A DNA stretch of 45,448 nt from assembly GCA_029865345.1 (NCBI GenBank), contig JAOUHD010000010.1, positions 1-45,448 on the forward strand. Reading direction: 5' to 3'. The notes beneath the pieces were generated by a model. That model did no database searches. It worked only from the letters and a program-made list of their open reading frames with translations, and was not told where the DNA came from. This stretch comes from Nitrospira sp. Lineage in GTDB: Bacteria; Nitrospirota; Nitrospiria; Nitrospirales; Nitrospiraceae. The position numbers and the translations under genes are program-made. Below are positions 8,688-17,383 of this stretch, in pieces (the first letter of the stretch is position 1; every line of letters starts with the position of its first letter).

Positions 8688-9992
8688 ATGCCGAAACACG
8701 AACTCATTCTTCTGAAAAATATGATGCAACCCGGCTATACCGGGTCTCTGGCGGACTATGAAAAAACGGGCGGCTATCAAGCCTTGCGCAATACGCTCGG
8801 GAAGATCGCCCCAGCAGACGTCACGGCCATCGTCCGAAAATCAGGCCTACGCGGTCGAGGTGGCGCGGGGTTCCCGACTGGTGTGAAGTGGGGATTCCTC
8901 CCGAAAGATTATCAAGGACCCCGCTACCTGTGCTGCAATGCCGACGAGAGCGAGCCCGGTACCTTCAAGGACCGGCAGCTCATGGAGCGGGACCCCCATC
9001 AAGTCTTAGAAGGCATCGTGTTGGCCTGCTACGCCATCGGTTCAGAAACCGCCTATATCTATATCCGTGGAGAAATGGTCCTGGGCTCCAAAATCTTGGA
9101 ACAGGCTATCGGCGAAGCGAGAGTCGCCGGGTATATCGGCAAGAATGTTTTAGGCTCCGGCATCAATGTCGACGTGTGGGTGCATCGCGGAGCAGGCGCC
9201 TACATCTGCGGTGAAGAAACCGCCCTGTTGGAATCGCTTGAAGGCAAACGTGGCCTTCCTCGCATTAAGCCGCCGTTTCCCGCCACGCATGGGCTCTACA
9301 ACAAGCCGACCGTCGTCAACAACGTCGAGACACTGGCGAACCTCCCACACATCGTCAACCGGGGCCCCGAATGGTTTGCGGCGATCGGGTCGCCGCCGAA
9401 GAGCACCGGCACTCGAGTCTTCTGTGTGAGCGGACATGTGAAACGACCGGGCAATTACGAAGTTCCGATGGGCATGACCGTCCGAGAATTGGTGTACGAG
9501 TATGCCGGCGGCATGCGGTCGGATAAGCCCCTGAAAGCCTTTATTCCCGGTGGCGCGTCAGCGCCGTTTCTGACTCCGGCTCATCTCGACGTGAAACTAG
9601 ATTTCGAACATGTCGCGGCGGCGGGATCGATGCTGGGTTCCGGCGGCGTGACCGTGATGGAAGAAGGCACCAGCATGGTCTGGGCGGCGCTTCGGCTGAT
9701 GGAATTTTTCTACCATGAGTCCTGTGGGAAATGTAGCCCGTGCCGAGAAGGCAGTTCCTGGCTCGTCCAGACCATGCGCAGAATCTTTGCGAAACGTGGC
9801 CGGATGGAGGATCTTGAAACCTTGCTGGATCTATGCAAAAACATCGCAGGCCGCACGGTCTGTGCCTTCGGCGACGCGGAAGTCGCTCCGATTCAAAGCA
9901 CGCTCAAGCACTGGCGTCATGAATATGTCGATCTCATCAATGAAGCAGAAGCCGCGAATTTAATCAGACCTGAACCGGTGGCAAGACGATGA
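8688..9992 (+). CDS. nuoF: NADH-quinone oxidoreductase subunit F (NADH-binding)
   Basis: 434 residues from the ATG at 8688; the longer open frame upstream overlaps nuoE and is rejected as a start. NuoF binds NADH and FMN and carries the [4Fe-4S] cluster N3. Motifs are the glycine-rich RGRGGAGFPTGVKW (about 55-68), NADESEPGTFKDR (about 84-96), GAGAYICGEETALLESLEG, and the cluster ligands Cys346, Cys349, Cys352 (ESCGKCSPCREG) and Cys392 (GRTVCAFG). The stop overlaps the nuoG start by four bases (ATGA), which indicates translational coupling. No recognisable ribosome site stands directly before this ATG. Confidence 0.97.
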   Translation: MPKHELILLKNMMQPGYTGSLADYEKTGGYQALRNTLGKIAPADVTAIVRKSGLRGRGGAGFPTGVKWGFLPKDYQGPRYLCCNADESEPGTFKDRQLMERDPHQVLEGIVLACYAIGSETAYIYIRGEMVLGSKILEQAIGEARVAGYIGKNVLGSGINVDVWVHRGAGAYICGEETALLESLEGKRGLPRIKPPFPATHGLYNKPTVVNNVETLANLPHIVNRGPEWFAAIGSPPKSTGTRVFCVSGHVKRPGNYEVPMGMTVRELVYEYAGGMRSDKPLKAFIPGGASAPFLTPAHLDVKLDFEHVAAAGSMLGSGGVTVMEEGTSMVWAALRLMEFFYHESCGKCSPCREGSSWLVQTMRRIFAKRGRMEDLETLLDLCKNIAGRTVCAFGDAEVAPIQSTLKHWRHEYVDLINEAEAANLIRPEPVARR

Positions 9993-12655
9993 CGACCCCC
10001 ACGGCACAGACGGTTCGCATCATGATCGACGGGATGACGGTCAACGTCCCCAAAGGCACGTTGGTGATCGAGGCCGCCCGCCGTGTTGGAGTCATGATTC
10101 CGCATTTCTGCTATCACCCGAAACTCAAGCCGGATGCCAATTGCCGCATGTGCCTGGTTGAAATTGAAAAGGTGCCCAAGTTGCAAACGGCATGCAGCAC
10201 GCCGGTTGATGAAGGCATGAACGTACGGACGGCCACCACCGTGGTCAACGACGCGCACAAATCCGTGCTCGAGTTCATCCTCGCCAACCATCCACTCGAT
10301 TGCCCGGTCTGCGATCAGGGTGGAAAATGCGACCTCCAAGACTTTTCTCACCAATACACAGCAACCAGTCGGTTCACTGAAACCAAGCGCGTCTTCCAAA
10401 AGGAGTATTTCAGCCCGCTCATCGAAACACAGATGAATCGCTGCGTTCAGTGCCTCCGCTGCGTCCGATACTGCGATGAAGTCATGGACGTCAAAGCGCT
10501 GGCCCCGGTCGGTCGCGGCACCATGACGGAAATCAAGCACTTCGGCTTTCACCCGCTCGATTGCGAATTCTGCGGAGGCTGCGTCCAGATCTGCCCGGTT
10601 GGAGCGATTACCAGCCGGCTGTCCATGTACGAATATCGGCCCTGGATGTTGAAACGAGCCGAAACCATCTGCGGCTACTGCGGAGATGGGTGTCAAATGA
10701 CCGTCCAGACGAAGGGACAGGAACTCATTGAGGTGAACTCGGCACATGGAGCGGGACGCAACAACGGCGACCTGTGTGCTCGTGGATTTTTTGGATTCCA
10801 TGCGGCCAGTCATCCCCAGCGGCTCACTCATCCGCTCATTCGGCGTCACGGCGCACTCGTGCAAGCCACATGGGAAGAAGCCCTGGAATATGTTGCGGAT
10901 CGTGTGAACGAGATTATAGCCGCCCATGGTGGACCGAGCTTCGGTGGGCTGATTTCGGGGCGGTGCACCAACGAGGAACTGTATCTGTTTCAGAAATTTC
11001 TCCGTATGGCGATCGGGACCAACCACATCGATAGCAGCGCGCGTTATGGCCACGTCAATGGCCTACAGGCCATGCAACTCGTGCAAGGGACGCATCGATG
11101 GACCGTCACCTTCGACGACATCCTGGACGCTGATGTCCTAATCCTCGTCGGCACGAACATCACCGAGACCAATCCCATCACCGGCCTCAAAGTGAAAGAG
11201 GCGGTGAAGAAACGCCGGGCGACGCTGATCACGATCGAATCACTGGAACCCGTCGTCGACACGATGAGCAATATCGCCAATCTCTCGCATCATCATTTCC
11301 GTATTCCGACCAGCGACACGCACCATGCGATCGTCGGTCTGGTGAAGGCCGTCCTCGAACAGAATTTGACACAACCAGACCTCGCGCAACGACATCCGAC
11401 GTATGTCAACGCCATGACGAACGCACTACAACAGATCTCTTGGCAAGACCTCCAGACAGCCACCGGGATCGAGCCGGATGCGTTTGTGAGGGCAGCCAAA
11501 GCGGCGGCAGGAGCAGGCCGAGTCGTGATCGTGGCCGGGCAGCTCTTGTTGCGAAGCGAACAGGGCTACAGTGGGTGTTTGACCCTTCTCGATCTCCTTC
11601 TTCTGACAGGGAAGTTGGATGCGTCTGGCTGTGGCTTTGCCCCGCTCGCCGAAGAAAATAACGACCAGGGCGCGATCGAAATGGGAACCGTCACCGAACT
11701 GCTTCCCGGAGCACAGCCCATCACCAGCGGCACAGAGCGCGAGCGGATCGCGAAACAATGGAAAGGCGAACTTCCAACTGACAAAGGAGCGTCCCTCATC
11801 GAGATGTTGGAGCGAGCCCGCGCGGGATCTCTCAAGGCGATGTTCATCGTTGGAGAGAATCCAGTCGGAAGCCTCCCTGCGGCGATCCATGCCGAGGCCT
11901 CGCTGCGCAATCTTGATCTCTTGGTATGCCAGGAGCTATTTTTAACGGAGACGGCCGCCTTGGCTCACGTGGTATTGCCAGCCGCGAGTTCCCTGGAAAA
12001 ACATGGAACGTTTACCAATACCGAGGGACATGTGCAGGCTGTTCGTCCGGCAATCGAGCCCGTCGGAGAAAGTCGCCCCGACTGGGAGATCTTTTCCGCG
12101 CTTTCTATCTTACTGAACACACCCATGGAATATGCCGAGAGCAAGGAAATCCTGAAGGAAATTCGGAGCCTCATTCCTGGCTATAGCTCGCTGGGGCCCA
12201 CACCATTGCCGCCCAAAGTGGATCGCTCCGCCGTGGACCGCTATCTCACTGATGGCTACCAGCGTGACCTCGCAACGAGGTACCACCCGATCCCACGCGC
12301 GTCCAGACCGGATGGAACCGTACGACTAGAATTGGCACAGAGTCTCTTCCATTCTGGAAAATTATCCACACGATCAAAGGGATTGTTACAAGTCGAAGGA
12401 AGTGGTCGGCTCCGTATCAGTCCATCTGATGCCGCACGCTTTGCCTTGTCAGATGGCGATCGTGTCCGCCTCTCCAGCACATCCGGGGAAATGACAACCG
12501 AGGTCAAAATTATGGAACGGGTCCCACAAGGAACGGCCTGGTTCCCGCATCACTTTGGTCAAGCGGCCGTCCAACTATTTGAATGTGCTATCGATCCGAT
12601 CACCCATGTGCCATCGTTCCGGACGGCGACGGTGTCCATGATGAAGGTGGCGTGA
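9989..12655 (+). CDS. nuoG: NADH-quinone oxidoreductase subunit G, with an extra ferredoxin-like Cys set
   Basis: 888 residues. It is the large iron-sulfur subunit of the NADH module. Visible in order: [2Fe-2S] ligands Cys41, 52, 55, 69; His-Cys motif His101, Cys105, 108, 114; a four-Cys set Cys152, 155, 158, 162 (RCVQCLRCVRYC); a second four-Cys set Cys192, 195, 198, 202 (DCEFCGGCVQICP); the N7-type set Cys228, 231, 235, 263; then a molybdopterin-oxidoreductase-like domain and, from about residue 790, a MopB C-terminal-like domain. Ordinary complex I NuoG has only the last Cys of the second set, so this protein resembles the FdhA/HydA-like layout with two ferredoxin clusters. It starts inside the nuoF stop. 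Confidence 0.95.
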   Translation: MTTPTAQTVRIMIDGMTVNVPKGTLVIEAARRVGVMIPHFCYHPKLKPDANCRMCLVEIEKVPKLQTACSTPVDEGMNVRTATTVVNDAHKSVLEFILANHPLDCPVCDQGGKCDLQDFSHQYTATSRFTETKRVFQKEYFSPLIETQMNRCVQCLRCVRYCDEVMDVKALAPVGRGTMTEIKHFGFHPLDCEFCGGCVQICPVGAITSRLSMYEYRPWMLKRAETICGYCGDGCQMTVQTKGQELIEVNSAHGAGRNNGDLCARGFFGFHAASHPQRLTHPLIRRHGALVQATWEEALEYVADRVNEIIAAHGGPSFGGLISGRCTNEELYLFQKFLRMAIGTNHIDSSARYGHVNGLQAMQLVQGTHRWTVTFDDILDADVLILVGTNITETNPITGLKVKEAVKKRRATLITIESLEPVVDTMSNIANLSHHHFRIPTSDTHHAIVGLVKAVLEQNLTQPDLAQRHPTYVNAMTNALQQISWQDLQTATGIEPDAFVRAAKAAAGAGRVVIVAGQLLLRSEQGYSGCLTLLDLLLLTGKLDASGCGFAPLAEENNDQGAIEMGTVTELLPGAQPITSGTERERIAKQWKGELPTDKGASLIEMLERARAGSLKAMFIVGENPVGSLPAAIHAEASLRNLDLLVCQELFLTETAALAHVVLPAASSLEKHGTFTNTEGHVQAVRPAIEPVGESRPDWEIFSALSILLNTPMEYAESKEILKEIRSLIPGYSSLGPTPLPPKVDRSAVDRYLTDGYQRDLATRYHPIPRASRPDGTVRLELAQSLFHSGKLSTRSKGLLQVEGSGRLRISPSDAARFALSDGDRVRLSSTSGEMTTEVKIMERVPQGTAWFPHHFGQAAVQLFECAIDPITHVPSFRTATVSMMKVA

Positions 12656-12702
12656 TGAGGCTCGTTCAACGCGGATCACTGTGCTAATCGAGGAGTCCTA
12701 TC

Positions 12703-13779
12703 GTGACTGAATTCGGATTGCGTCTCGCTATCTCCCTGACCCAGATCGCCGCGGTCATGGGCATCGTGGTCATCACGGTGCTCCTCCTCACCCTTGCGGA
12801 ACGAAAAGTCCTCGGCTGGATGCAGGACCGCATGGGTCCGATGGAGGTGGGACCCTACGGCATTCTCCAACCCTTTGCGGATGCCATCAAGCTCTTCTTT
12901 AAGGAAGACATTATCCCTGCTGGGGCCAACAAGTTTCTGTTCACCACGGCCCCAATCCTCTGTTTAATTCCTGCATTCGTCGGATTTGCCGTTATCCCAT
13001 GGGGTCCCAATCAGACGTTTGAAGTCGGTGGCATCACCGTGAGACCGTTTATCATTAGTGACATCAATATTGGCATTCTGTACATCTTGGCCTTCGCGTC
13101 GCTCGGGGCCTACGGCATCATCCTGGGAGGATGGTCGTCCAACAGTAAATACTCCTTGCTCGGTGGGCTACGGTCGGCGGCACAGATCATCAGTTACGAG
13201 CTCAATGTGGGACTGTCCATTGTCGGCGTGTTGATTCTGGGCGGTTCACTCAGCCTGGTGACAATCACCGATGCCCAGGCCGGAGGATTTTGGCATTGGT
13301 ATCTCTTCGCATTACCGGCCCCCCAAATTTTCGCGTTTGTCATCTATGTGATCTCAGCGGTAGCGGAAACCAACCGGGTCCCGTTCGATCTGCCGGAAGC
13401 GGAGAGCGAGCTCGTCGCCGGTTTCTTTACCGAGTACAGCGGCTTGCGATTCGCCTTTTTCTTCCTTGCCGAATACGCCAATATGGTCCTGGTCTCGTGT
13501 GTCGCTGCCGCACTATTTCTCGGTGGCTGGAATGCGCCCTATCCCGGAACGATTATGGCGTTCATCGGCGCGCCATCTCTGGCGTGGATCGAAAACACGA
13601 TGTGGTTTGCGGTCAAGACCTACTCGCTTTTATTTCTCTTCTTTTGGCTGAGAGCCACGTTGCCGAGATTGCGATACGATCAGCTGATGAGGTTCGGCTG
13701 GAAGGTGCTGTTGCCCATTGCGTTAGGGAACATCGTCGTGACGGCCATTGCCGTATTTATCTACCAACAGATGAAGTAG
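12703..13779 (+). CDS. nuoH: NADH-quinone oxidoreductase subunit H
   Basis: 358 residues, about eight membrane helices, starting with GTG at 12703 after GAGGAG. NuoH links the peripheral arm to the membrane arm and forms the entrance of the quinone channel. Conserved pieces are LAERKVLGWMQDRMGP (about 31-46), GPYGILQPFADAIKLFFKED (about 50-69) and the acidic loop ETNRVPFDLPEAESELVAGF from about residue 222. The length is normal. It is 47 bp after nuoG and 13 bp before nuoI, inside the operon. Confidence 0.97.
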   Translation: MTEFGLRLAISLTQIAAVMGIVVITVLLLTLAERKVLGWMQDRMGPMEVGPYGILQPFADAIKLFFKEDIIPAGANKFLFTTAPILCLIPAFVGFAVIPWGPNQTFEVGGITVRPFIISDINIGILYILAFASLGAYGIILGGWSSNSKYSLLGGLRSAAQIISYELNVGLSIVGVLILGGSLSLVTITDAQAGGFWHWYLFALPAPQIFAFVIYVISAVAETNRVPFDLPEAESELVAGFFTEYSGLRFAFFFLAEYANMVLVSCVAAALFLGGWNAPYPGTIMAFIGAPSLAWIENTMWFAVKTYSLLFLFFWLRATLPRLRYDQLMRFGWKVLLPIALGNIVVTAIAVFIYQQMK

Positions 13780-13792
13780 TCACGAGACCGAT

Positions 13793-14359
13793 ATGGCATC
13801 GACAACAAGCACCAAACGTCTGAGCCTATCTGCATGGCTCAAAACCATTACCTTCTATGAGATCCTCGTCGGCATGAAAGCAACGCTATCTCACCTATTA
13901 AATTACCGTCCGGTCACGCTGCAATATCCTCATGAGAAGCGCACGCTGCCGGACAACTATCGAGGCATGCTCGCGCTGCTCCGATACGATGATGGGACCG
14001 AGAAGTGCGTGGGATGCGACCTCTGTGAGGCCGCCTGTCCGTCGCGCGTCATCCGGGTCGTCAGCGCCGAAGTTCCTGGCGAACCGACGAAGCGATATTC
14101 AAAAGAATATTACATGGACATGACTCGCTGCCTGTTCTGCGGGATGTGCGTGGATGCCTGTCCCGTCGATGCGCTGGGCATGACGAGAGAATTTGAATGG
14201 GCGGTCTACGACAAGCGGCAGCTGCACCTGAATAAACAACAATTGCTCGCGATCGGCGACCGTTCGTTTCCGGTCCAAGAGAAGCGTCTGGAGCTGCAAC
14301 ACCCAAACGTCGCGTTCTTCAACGTGGCATTCAAGCACGTGCCACCAAAACCGGACTGA
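13793..14359 (+). CDS. nuoI: NADH-quinone oxidoreductase subunit I
   Basis: 188 residues. It is the peripheral-arm ferredoxin-like subunit carrying clusters N6a and N6b. Two C-x2-C-x2-C-x3-CP motifs are visible: Cys72, 75, 78, 82 (CVGCDLCEAACP) and Cys113, 116, 119, 123 (CLFCGMCVDACP). An amphipathic N-terminal helix (SAWLKTITFYEILVGMK) fits membrane-surface anchoring next to NuoH. It starts 13 bp after nuoH. The 88-bp gap before nuoJ contains the small dyad TACTC-ATTAGAC-GAGTA. Confidence 0.96.
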   Translation: MASTTSTKRLSLSAWLKTITFYEILVGMKATLSHLLNYRPVTLQYPHEKRTLPDNYRGMLALLRYDDGTEKCVGCDLCEAACPSRVIRVVSAEVPGEPTKRYSKEYYMDMTRCLFCGMCVDACPVDALGMTREFEWAVYDKRQLHLNKQQLLAIGDRSFPVQEKRLELQHPNVAFFNVAFKHVPPKPD

Positions 14360-14447
14360 CTCTCAAAGAATACTCATTAGACGAGTAATGACTGCATCAC
14401 CGTAGCGCTAGGCTAGCCCAGGTCGGCCGCTAACCCAGGAACCATCC

Positions 14448-14972
14448 ATGTCGCAGCTGTTTTTTGGATACTTCGCCGGAATGATCGCCATCACCTCCAT
14501 TCTAGTGGTGGCGTTGAGAAATCCTGTCTACAGTGCGCTTTCGCTCTTGGTCATGTTTTTCCATGTCGCGGGACTCTTCATCACACTCCATGCCGAATTT
14601 CTCGCGGCCGTGCAGATCATCGTCTATGCCGGGGCCATTCTCGTGCTGTATCTGTTCGTCGTTATGATACTCAATGTCACGCAAGACGACCGTTACCACA
14701 GCCAATGGCGGATTGCAGGAGTGGTCTGCATTCCATTGTTCATTGAGTCCATATTGCTTCTCTCCGGAGGGGCCGGCGCACTCAATACGGGGAGTTCATC
14801 GCTCCAGTCTGAACCGCATGAGGCCATCACCGCTAACAATACGTTGGCCATCGGCAAGACACTTTTTTCAACCTATTTATTCCCGTTCGAGGTGGCCTCC
14901 TTGGTGCTCCTTGTGGCAATGATCGGCGCCATCGTCATCGCCAAGCGCGACATCGGCGAACGCGACGCATAA
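14448..14972 (+). CDS. nuoJ: NADH-quinone oxidoreductase subunit J
   Basis: 174 residues with five predicted membrane helices. Core motifs are NPVYSALSLLVMFFHVAG (about 25-42), then HAEFLAAVQIIVYAGAILVL (about 49-68), whose central helix forms the pi-bulge segment involved in proton coupling. The C-terminal helix ends in GAIVIAKRDIGERDA. Length and order (between nuoI and nuoK) are canonical. It is followed 26 bp later by nuoK. Confidence 0.96.
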   Translation: MSQLFFGYFAGMIAITSILVVALRNPVYSALSLLVMFFHVAGLFITLHAEFLAAVQIIVYAGAILVLYLFVVMILNVTQDDRYHSQWRIAGVVCIPLFIESILLLSGGAGALNTGSSSLQSEPHEAITANNTLAIGKTLFSTYLFPFEVASLVLLVAMIGAIVIAKRDIGERDA

Positions 14973-14998
14973 CACATGACACAAACGGGCGGTGACAA

Positions 14999-15304
14999 AT
15001 GACCATTCCCATCTCGTACTACCTCATCTTGAGTGCCATCGTCTTCTTCACAGGCGTGATGGGTGTGCTCATCCGGCGCAATATTATTGCCATCCTGCTG
15101 TCGGTGGAACTGATGCTGAACGCCACCAACATTAACTTCGTCGCGTTCTCCCACCATCTGCAGGATCTTGGCGGTCAAGTGTTCGTCTTTTTTGCCTTAA
15201 CGGTGGCCGCAGCGGAGGTTGCCGTCGGACTCGCGATTATCATCGCCCTGCACCGATCAAGATCCACGATCAATGTTGAAGAGTTCAACCTGCTCAAATG
15301 GTAA
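14999..15304 (+). CDS. nuoK: NADH-quinone oxidoreductase subunit K
   Basis: 101 residues with three membrane helices, a MrpC-like antiporter-related subunit. The conserved glutamates of the proton path are visible in [19 protein letters not shown] and [17 protein letters not shown]. The start ATG at 14999 follows GGTGAC as a weak ribosome site. The size is exactly that expected. A 93-bp gap with an inverted repeat separates it from nuoL. Confidence 0.97.
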   Translation: MTIPISYYLILSAIVFFTGVMGVLIRRNIIAILLSVELMLNATNINFVAFSHHLQDLGGQVFVFFALTVAAAEVAVGLAIIIALHRSRSTINVEEFNLLKW

Positions 15305-15323
15305 AAGAAGTCACGAGTCAGCC

Positions 15324-15385
15324 GTCATTGGTGAAAAACCATAACGCTCACCCTGATTGTTCTAAGTGACCGACTGACCAATGAC
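15324..15385. repeat. Inverted-repeat element in the nuoK-nuoL gap
   Basis: GTCATTGGT (15324-15332) and ACCAATGAC (15377-15385) are perfect complements, extendable with mismatches outward to about 14 of 16 (GTCAGCCGTCATTGGT against GTCAATCGTCATTGGT). The gap is built from related words (GTCATTGGT, GACCAATGAC, GATTGACCAT). The right arm is 12 bases before the nuoL ATG, and no ordinary Shine-Dalgarno is seen there. Confidence 0.6.
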
Positions 15386-15397
15386 GATTGACCATTT

Positions 15398-17293
15398 ATG
15401 ATCTACGCTCTTATCCCACTCCTTCCGCTGACCGCCTTTTTGATCCTTGGCTTGGCTGGCCGGCACATCAACGCCCGCGCCCACCTTGTTGCGGTCCCGG
15501 CGGTCCTGTTGTCGCTCGCCTTGTCGGTGGGGGCCTTTGTAGAAGTGGCTTCTGGCTCTGTCATTTCACTTCCGCTCTATACCTGGTTGACATCTGGAAC
15601 TCTGGATATTCACATCGGTCTTCATATCGACCGACTCACCGCCGTGATGCTCCTACTGGTCACCGGCGTTAGTTCGCTTGTACACGTCTATACCATCGGT
15701 TACATGCATCGTGATCCAGGCTATGCCCGTTTCTTCGGCTACATCGCCTTGTTCACCTTCTCCATGTTGATGTTGGTGCTAGCCGATAACCTGCTGCAGC
15801 TCTTCGTGTTTTGGGAAGCCGTCGGACTCTGCTCTTATCTGTTGATCGGGCACTGGTACGAGCGTGCTTCTGCTTGTGCCGCTGCCACCAAGGCCTTTCT
15901 GGTCAATCGTGTAGGAGACTTCGGATTCATGCTGGGCCTTCTGCTCGCCTGGTACAGCTTTGGATCGCTGAACTACCTGGACATCTTTCCTGCCCTCCAT
16001 GAGGCGACTGATGTGACGATGAACCTCCTCGGCCCGTTCGGTGGAACATGGGAGGTTTCGGTCTTCACTCTCATCGCACTCTTGCTCTTCACTGGTGCGG
16101 TCGGTAAATCTGCCCAAGTTCCGCTCCACGTCTGGCTGCCTGATGCGATGGAAGGACCGACGCCGATTTCGGCCCTCATTCACGCCGCCACGATGGTCAC
16201 TGCCGGCGTCTTCATGGTGGCGCGTCTCGCCCCGATCTATAACCTTTCACCAACCGCGATGAGCGTGGTCGCGATTACAGGCGCGGTGACAATGGTCCTC
16301 GGCGCCACGATCGCGTTGACTCAGACCGACATCAAACGGGTCGTCGCATATTCGACGGTCAGTCAGCTCGGGTACATGATTATGGCGTGCGGACTCGGCG
16401 CCTATGCGTCCGGCATGTATCACTTATTGACGCACGGCGCGTTCAAGGCCTTGCTGTTTTTAGGCTGCGGCTCTGTGATTATTGCCCTGCACCATGAGCA
16501 AGATATGAGGCACATGGGCGGTCTCAAAGACAAGTTACCGATTACCTACTGGACGTTTGTGGTGGGCTCGCTGGCGCTTGCCGGTTTTCCCCTGACCGCT
16601 GGCTTCTTCAGTAAGGATGACATCCTCGTGTCCGCCTGGTCGTCCGGCGACCTTGGCCGGGCACTGACGCTCCTGGGTCTGCTGACGGCGCTCCTGACCG
16701 CTTTCTATAGCTTCCGGCTCGTATTCGTGACCTTCTGGGGAACATCCCATGTTGATCCGCACCATGCGGAGCACCTCCACGAGCCCTCACGGACAATCAC
16801 GACACCGCTCATCATTCTCGCAGTTTTAAGTATTCTGACTGGTTATCTCGGCATCCCATCTTTCCTAGAGCCCATTTTTTCAACCGGGGGTCAACCCGCC
16901 GTCCCTCATGGCTCGGATGGGCTCATGATTATGGCAGCGGCGACAGCGATGGGTCTGATCGGCATGGCCGCCGCCTATTATATGTATGTGCTCAACCCTG
17001 ATCTTCCGGAACGCTTGGCGCGACAGTGGGGCAGTCTCTATAGAGGCTCGTTGAACAAGTGGTATGTCGATGAGGCCTACGATTGCCTATTCGTACGACC
17101 AACACTTGCGGCAGCTTCCAAACTCTGGAAGCATGTTGACGTCCACGTGATCGATGGAACCGTCAACGGTATCGCACGCGCCATCACCTGGGGGGGATGG
17201 CTGTTACGGCTGGTCCAGAGCGGGCAGACCCAGCACTATGCCTTAGCGATGGCGGTGGGGATCGTCGTGTTAACGGCGTATCTCCTTCTTTGA
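15398..17293 (+). CDS. nuoL: NADH-quinone oxidoreductase subunit L
   Basis: 631 residues. It is the distal antiporter-like proton-pumping subunit, with about 14 core helices plus the C-terminal lateral-helix region. Key pieces are the Glu in LFVFWEAVGLCSYLLIGHWY, the Lys at about residue 237 in TGAVGKSAQVPLHVWLPDAM, then EGPTPISALIHAATMVTAG and the VAYSTVSQLGYM helix. The C-terminal end (NKWYVDEAYDCLFVRPTL, then a final helix) matches the lateral helix and its anchor. The length is normal. It is followed by a 90-bp gap before the preferred nuoM start. Confidence 0.97.
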   Translation: MIYALIPLLPLTAFLILGLAGRHINARAHLVAVPAVLLSLALSVGAFVEVASGSVISLPLYTWLTSGTLDIHIGLHIDRLTAVMLLLVTGVSSLVHVYTIGYMHRDPGYARFFGYIALFTFSMLMLVLADNLLQLFVFWEAVGLCSYLLIGHWYERASACAAATKAFLVNRVGDFGFMLGLLLAWYSFGSLNYLDIFPALHEATDVTMNLLGPFGGTWEVSVFTLIALLLFTGAVGKSAQVPLHVWLPDAMEGPTPISALIHAATMVTAGVFMVARLAPIYNLSPTAMSVVAITGAVTMVLGATIALTQTDIKRVVAYSTVSQLGYMIMACGLGAYASGMYHLLTHGAFKALLFLGCGSVIIALHHEQDMRHMGGLKDKLPITYWTFVVGSLALAGFPLTAGFFSKDDILVSAWSSGDLGRALTLLGLLTALLTAFYSFRLVFVTFWGTSHVDPHHAEHLHEPSRTITTPLIILAVLSILTGYLGIPSFLEPIFSTGGQPAVPHGSDGLMIMAAATAMGLIGMAAAYYMYVLNPDLPERLARQWGSLYRGSLNKWYVDEAYDCLFVRPTLAAASKLWKHVDVHVIDGTVNGIARAITWGGWLLRLVQSGQTQHYALAMAVGIVVLTAYLLL

Positions 17294-17383
17294 GACACCA
17301 CGGATACGTAGCGAGATTGACGTTGCAATGACCGATTTCACACATTGTCGTTTGTGTTTGGCATTACTGATGCAGGAGTCCAG

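Noticed and set aside
9917..11053. Long open frame (378 codons) on the minus strand opposite nuoG
   Set aside because: It lies wholly antisense to a well-supported gene, resembles no family and fits codon-bias shadowing in GC-rich sequence.
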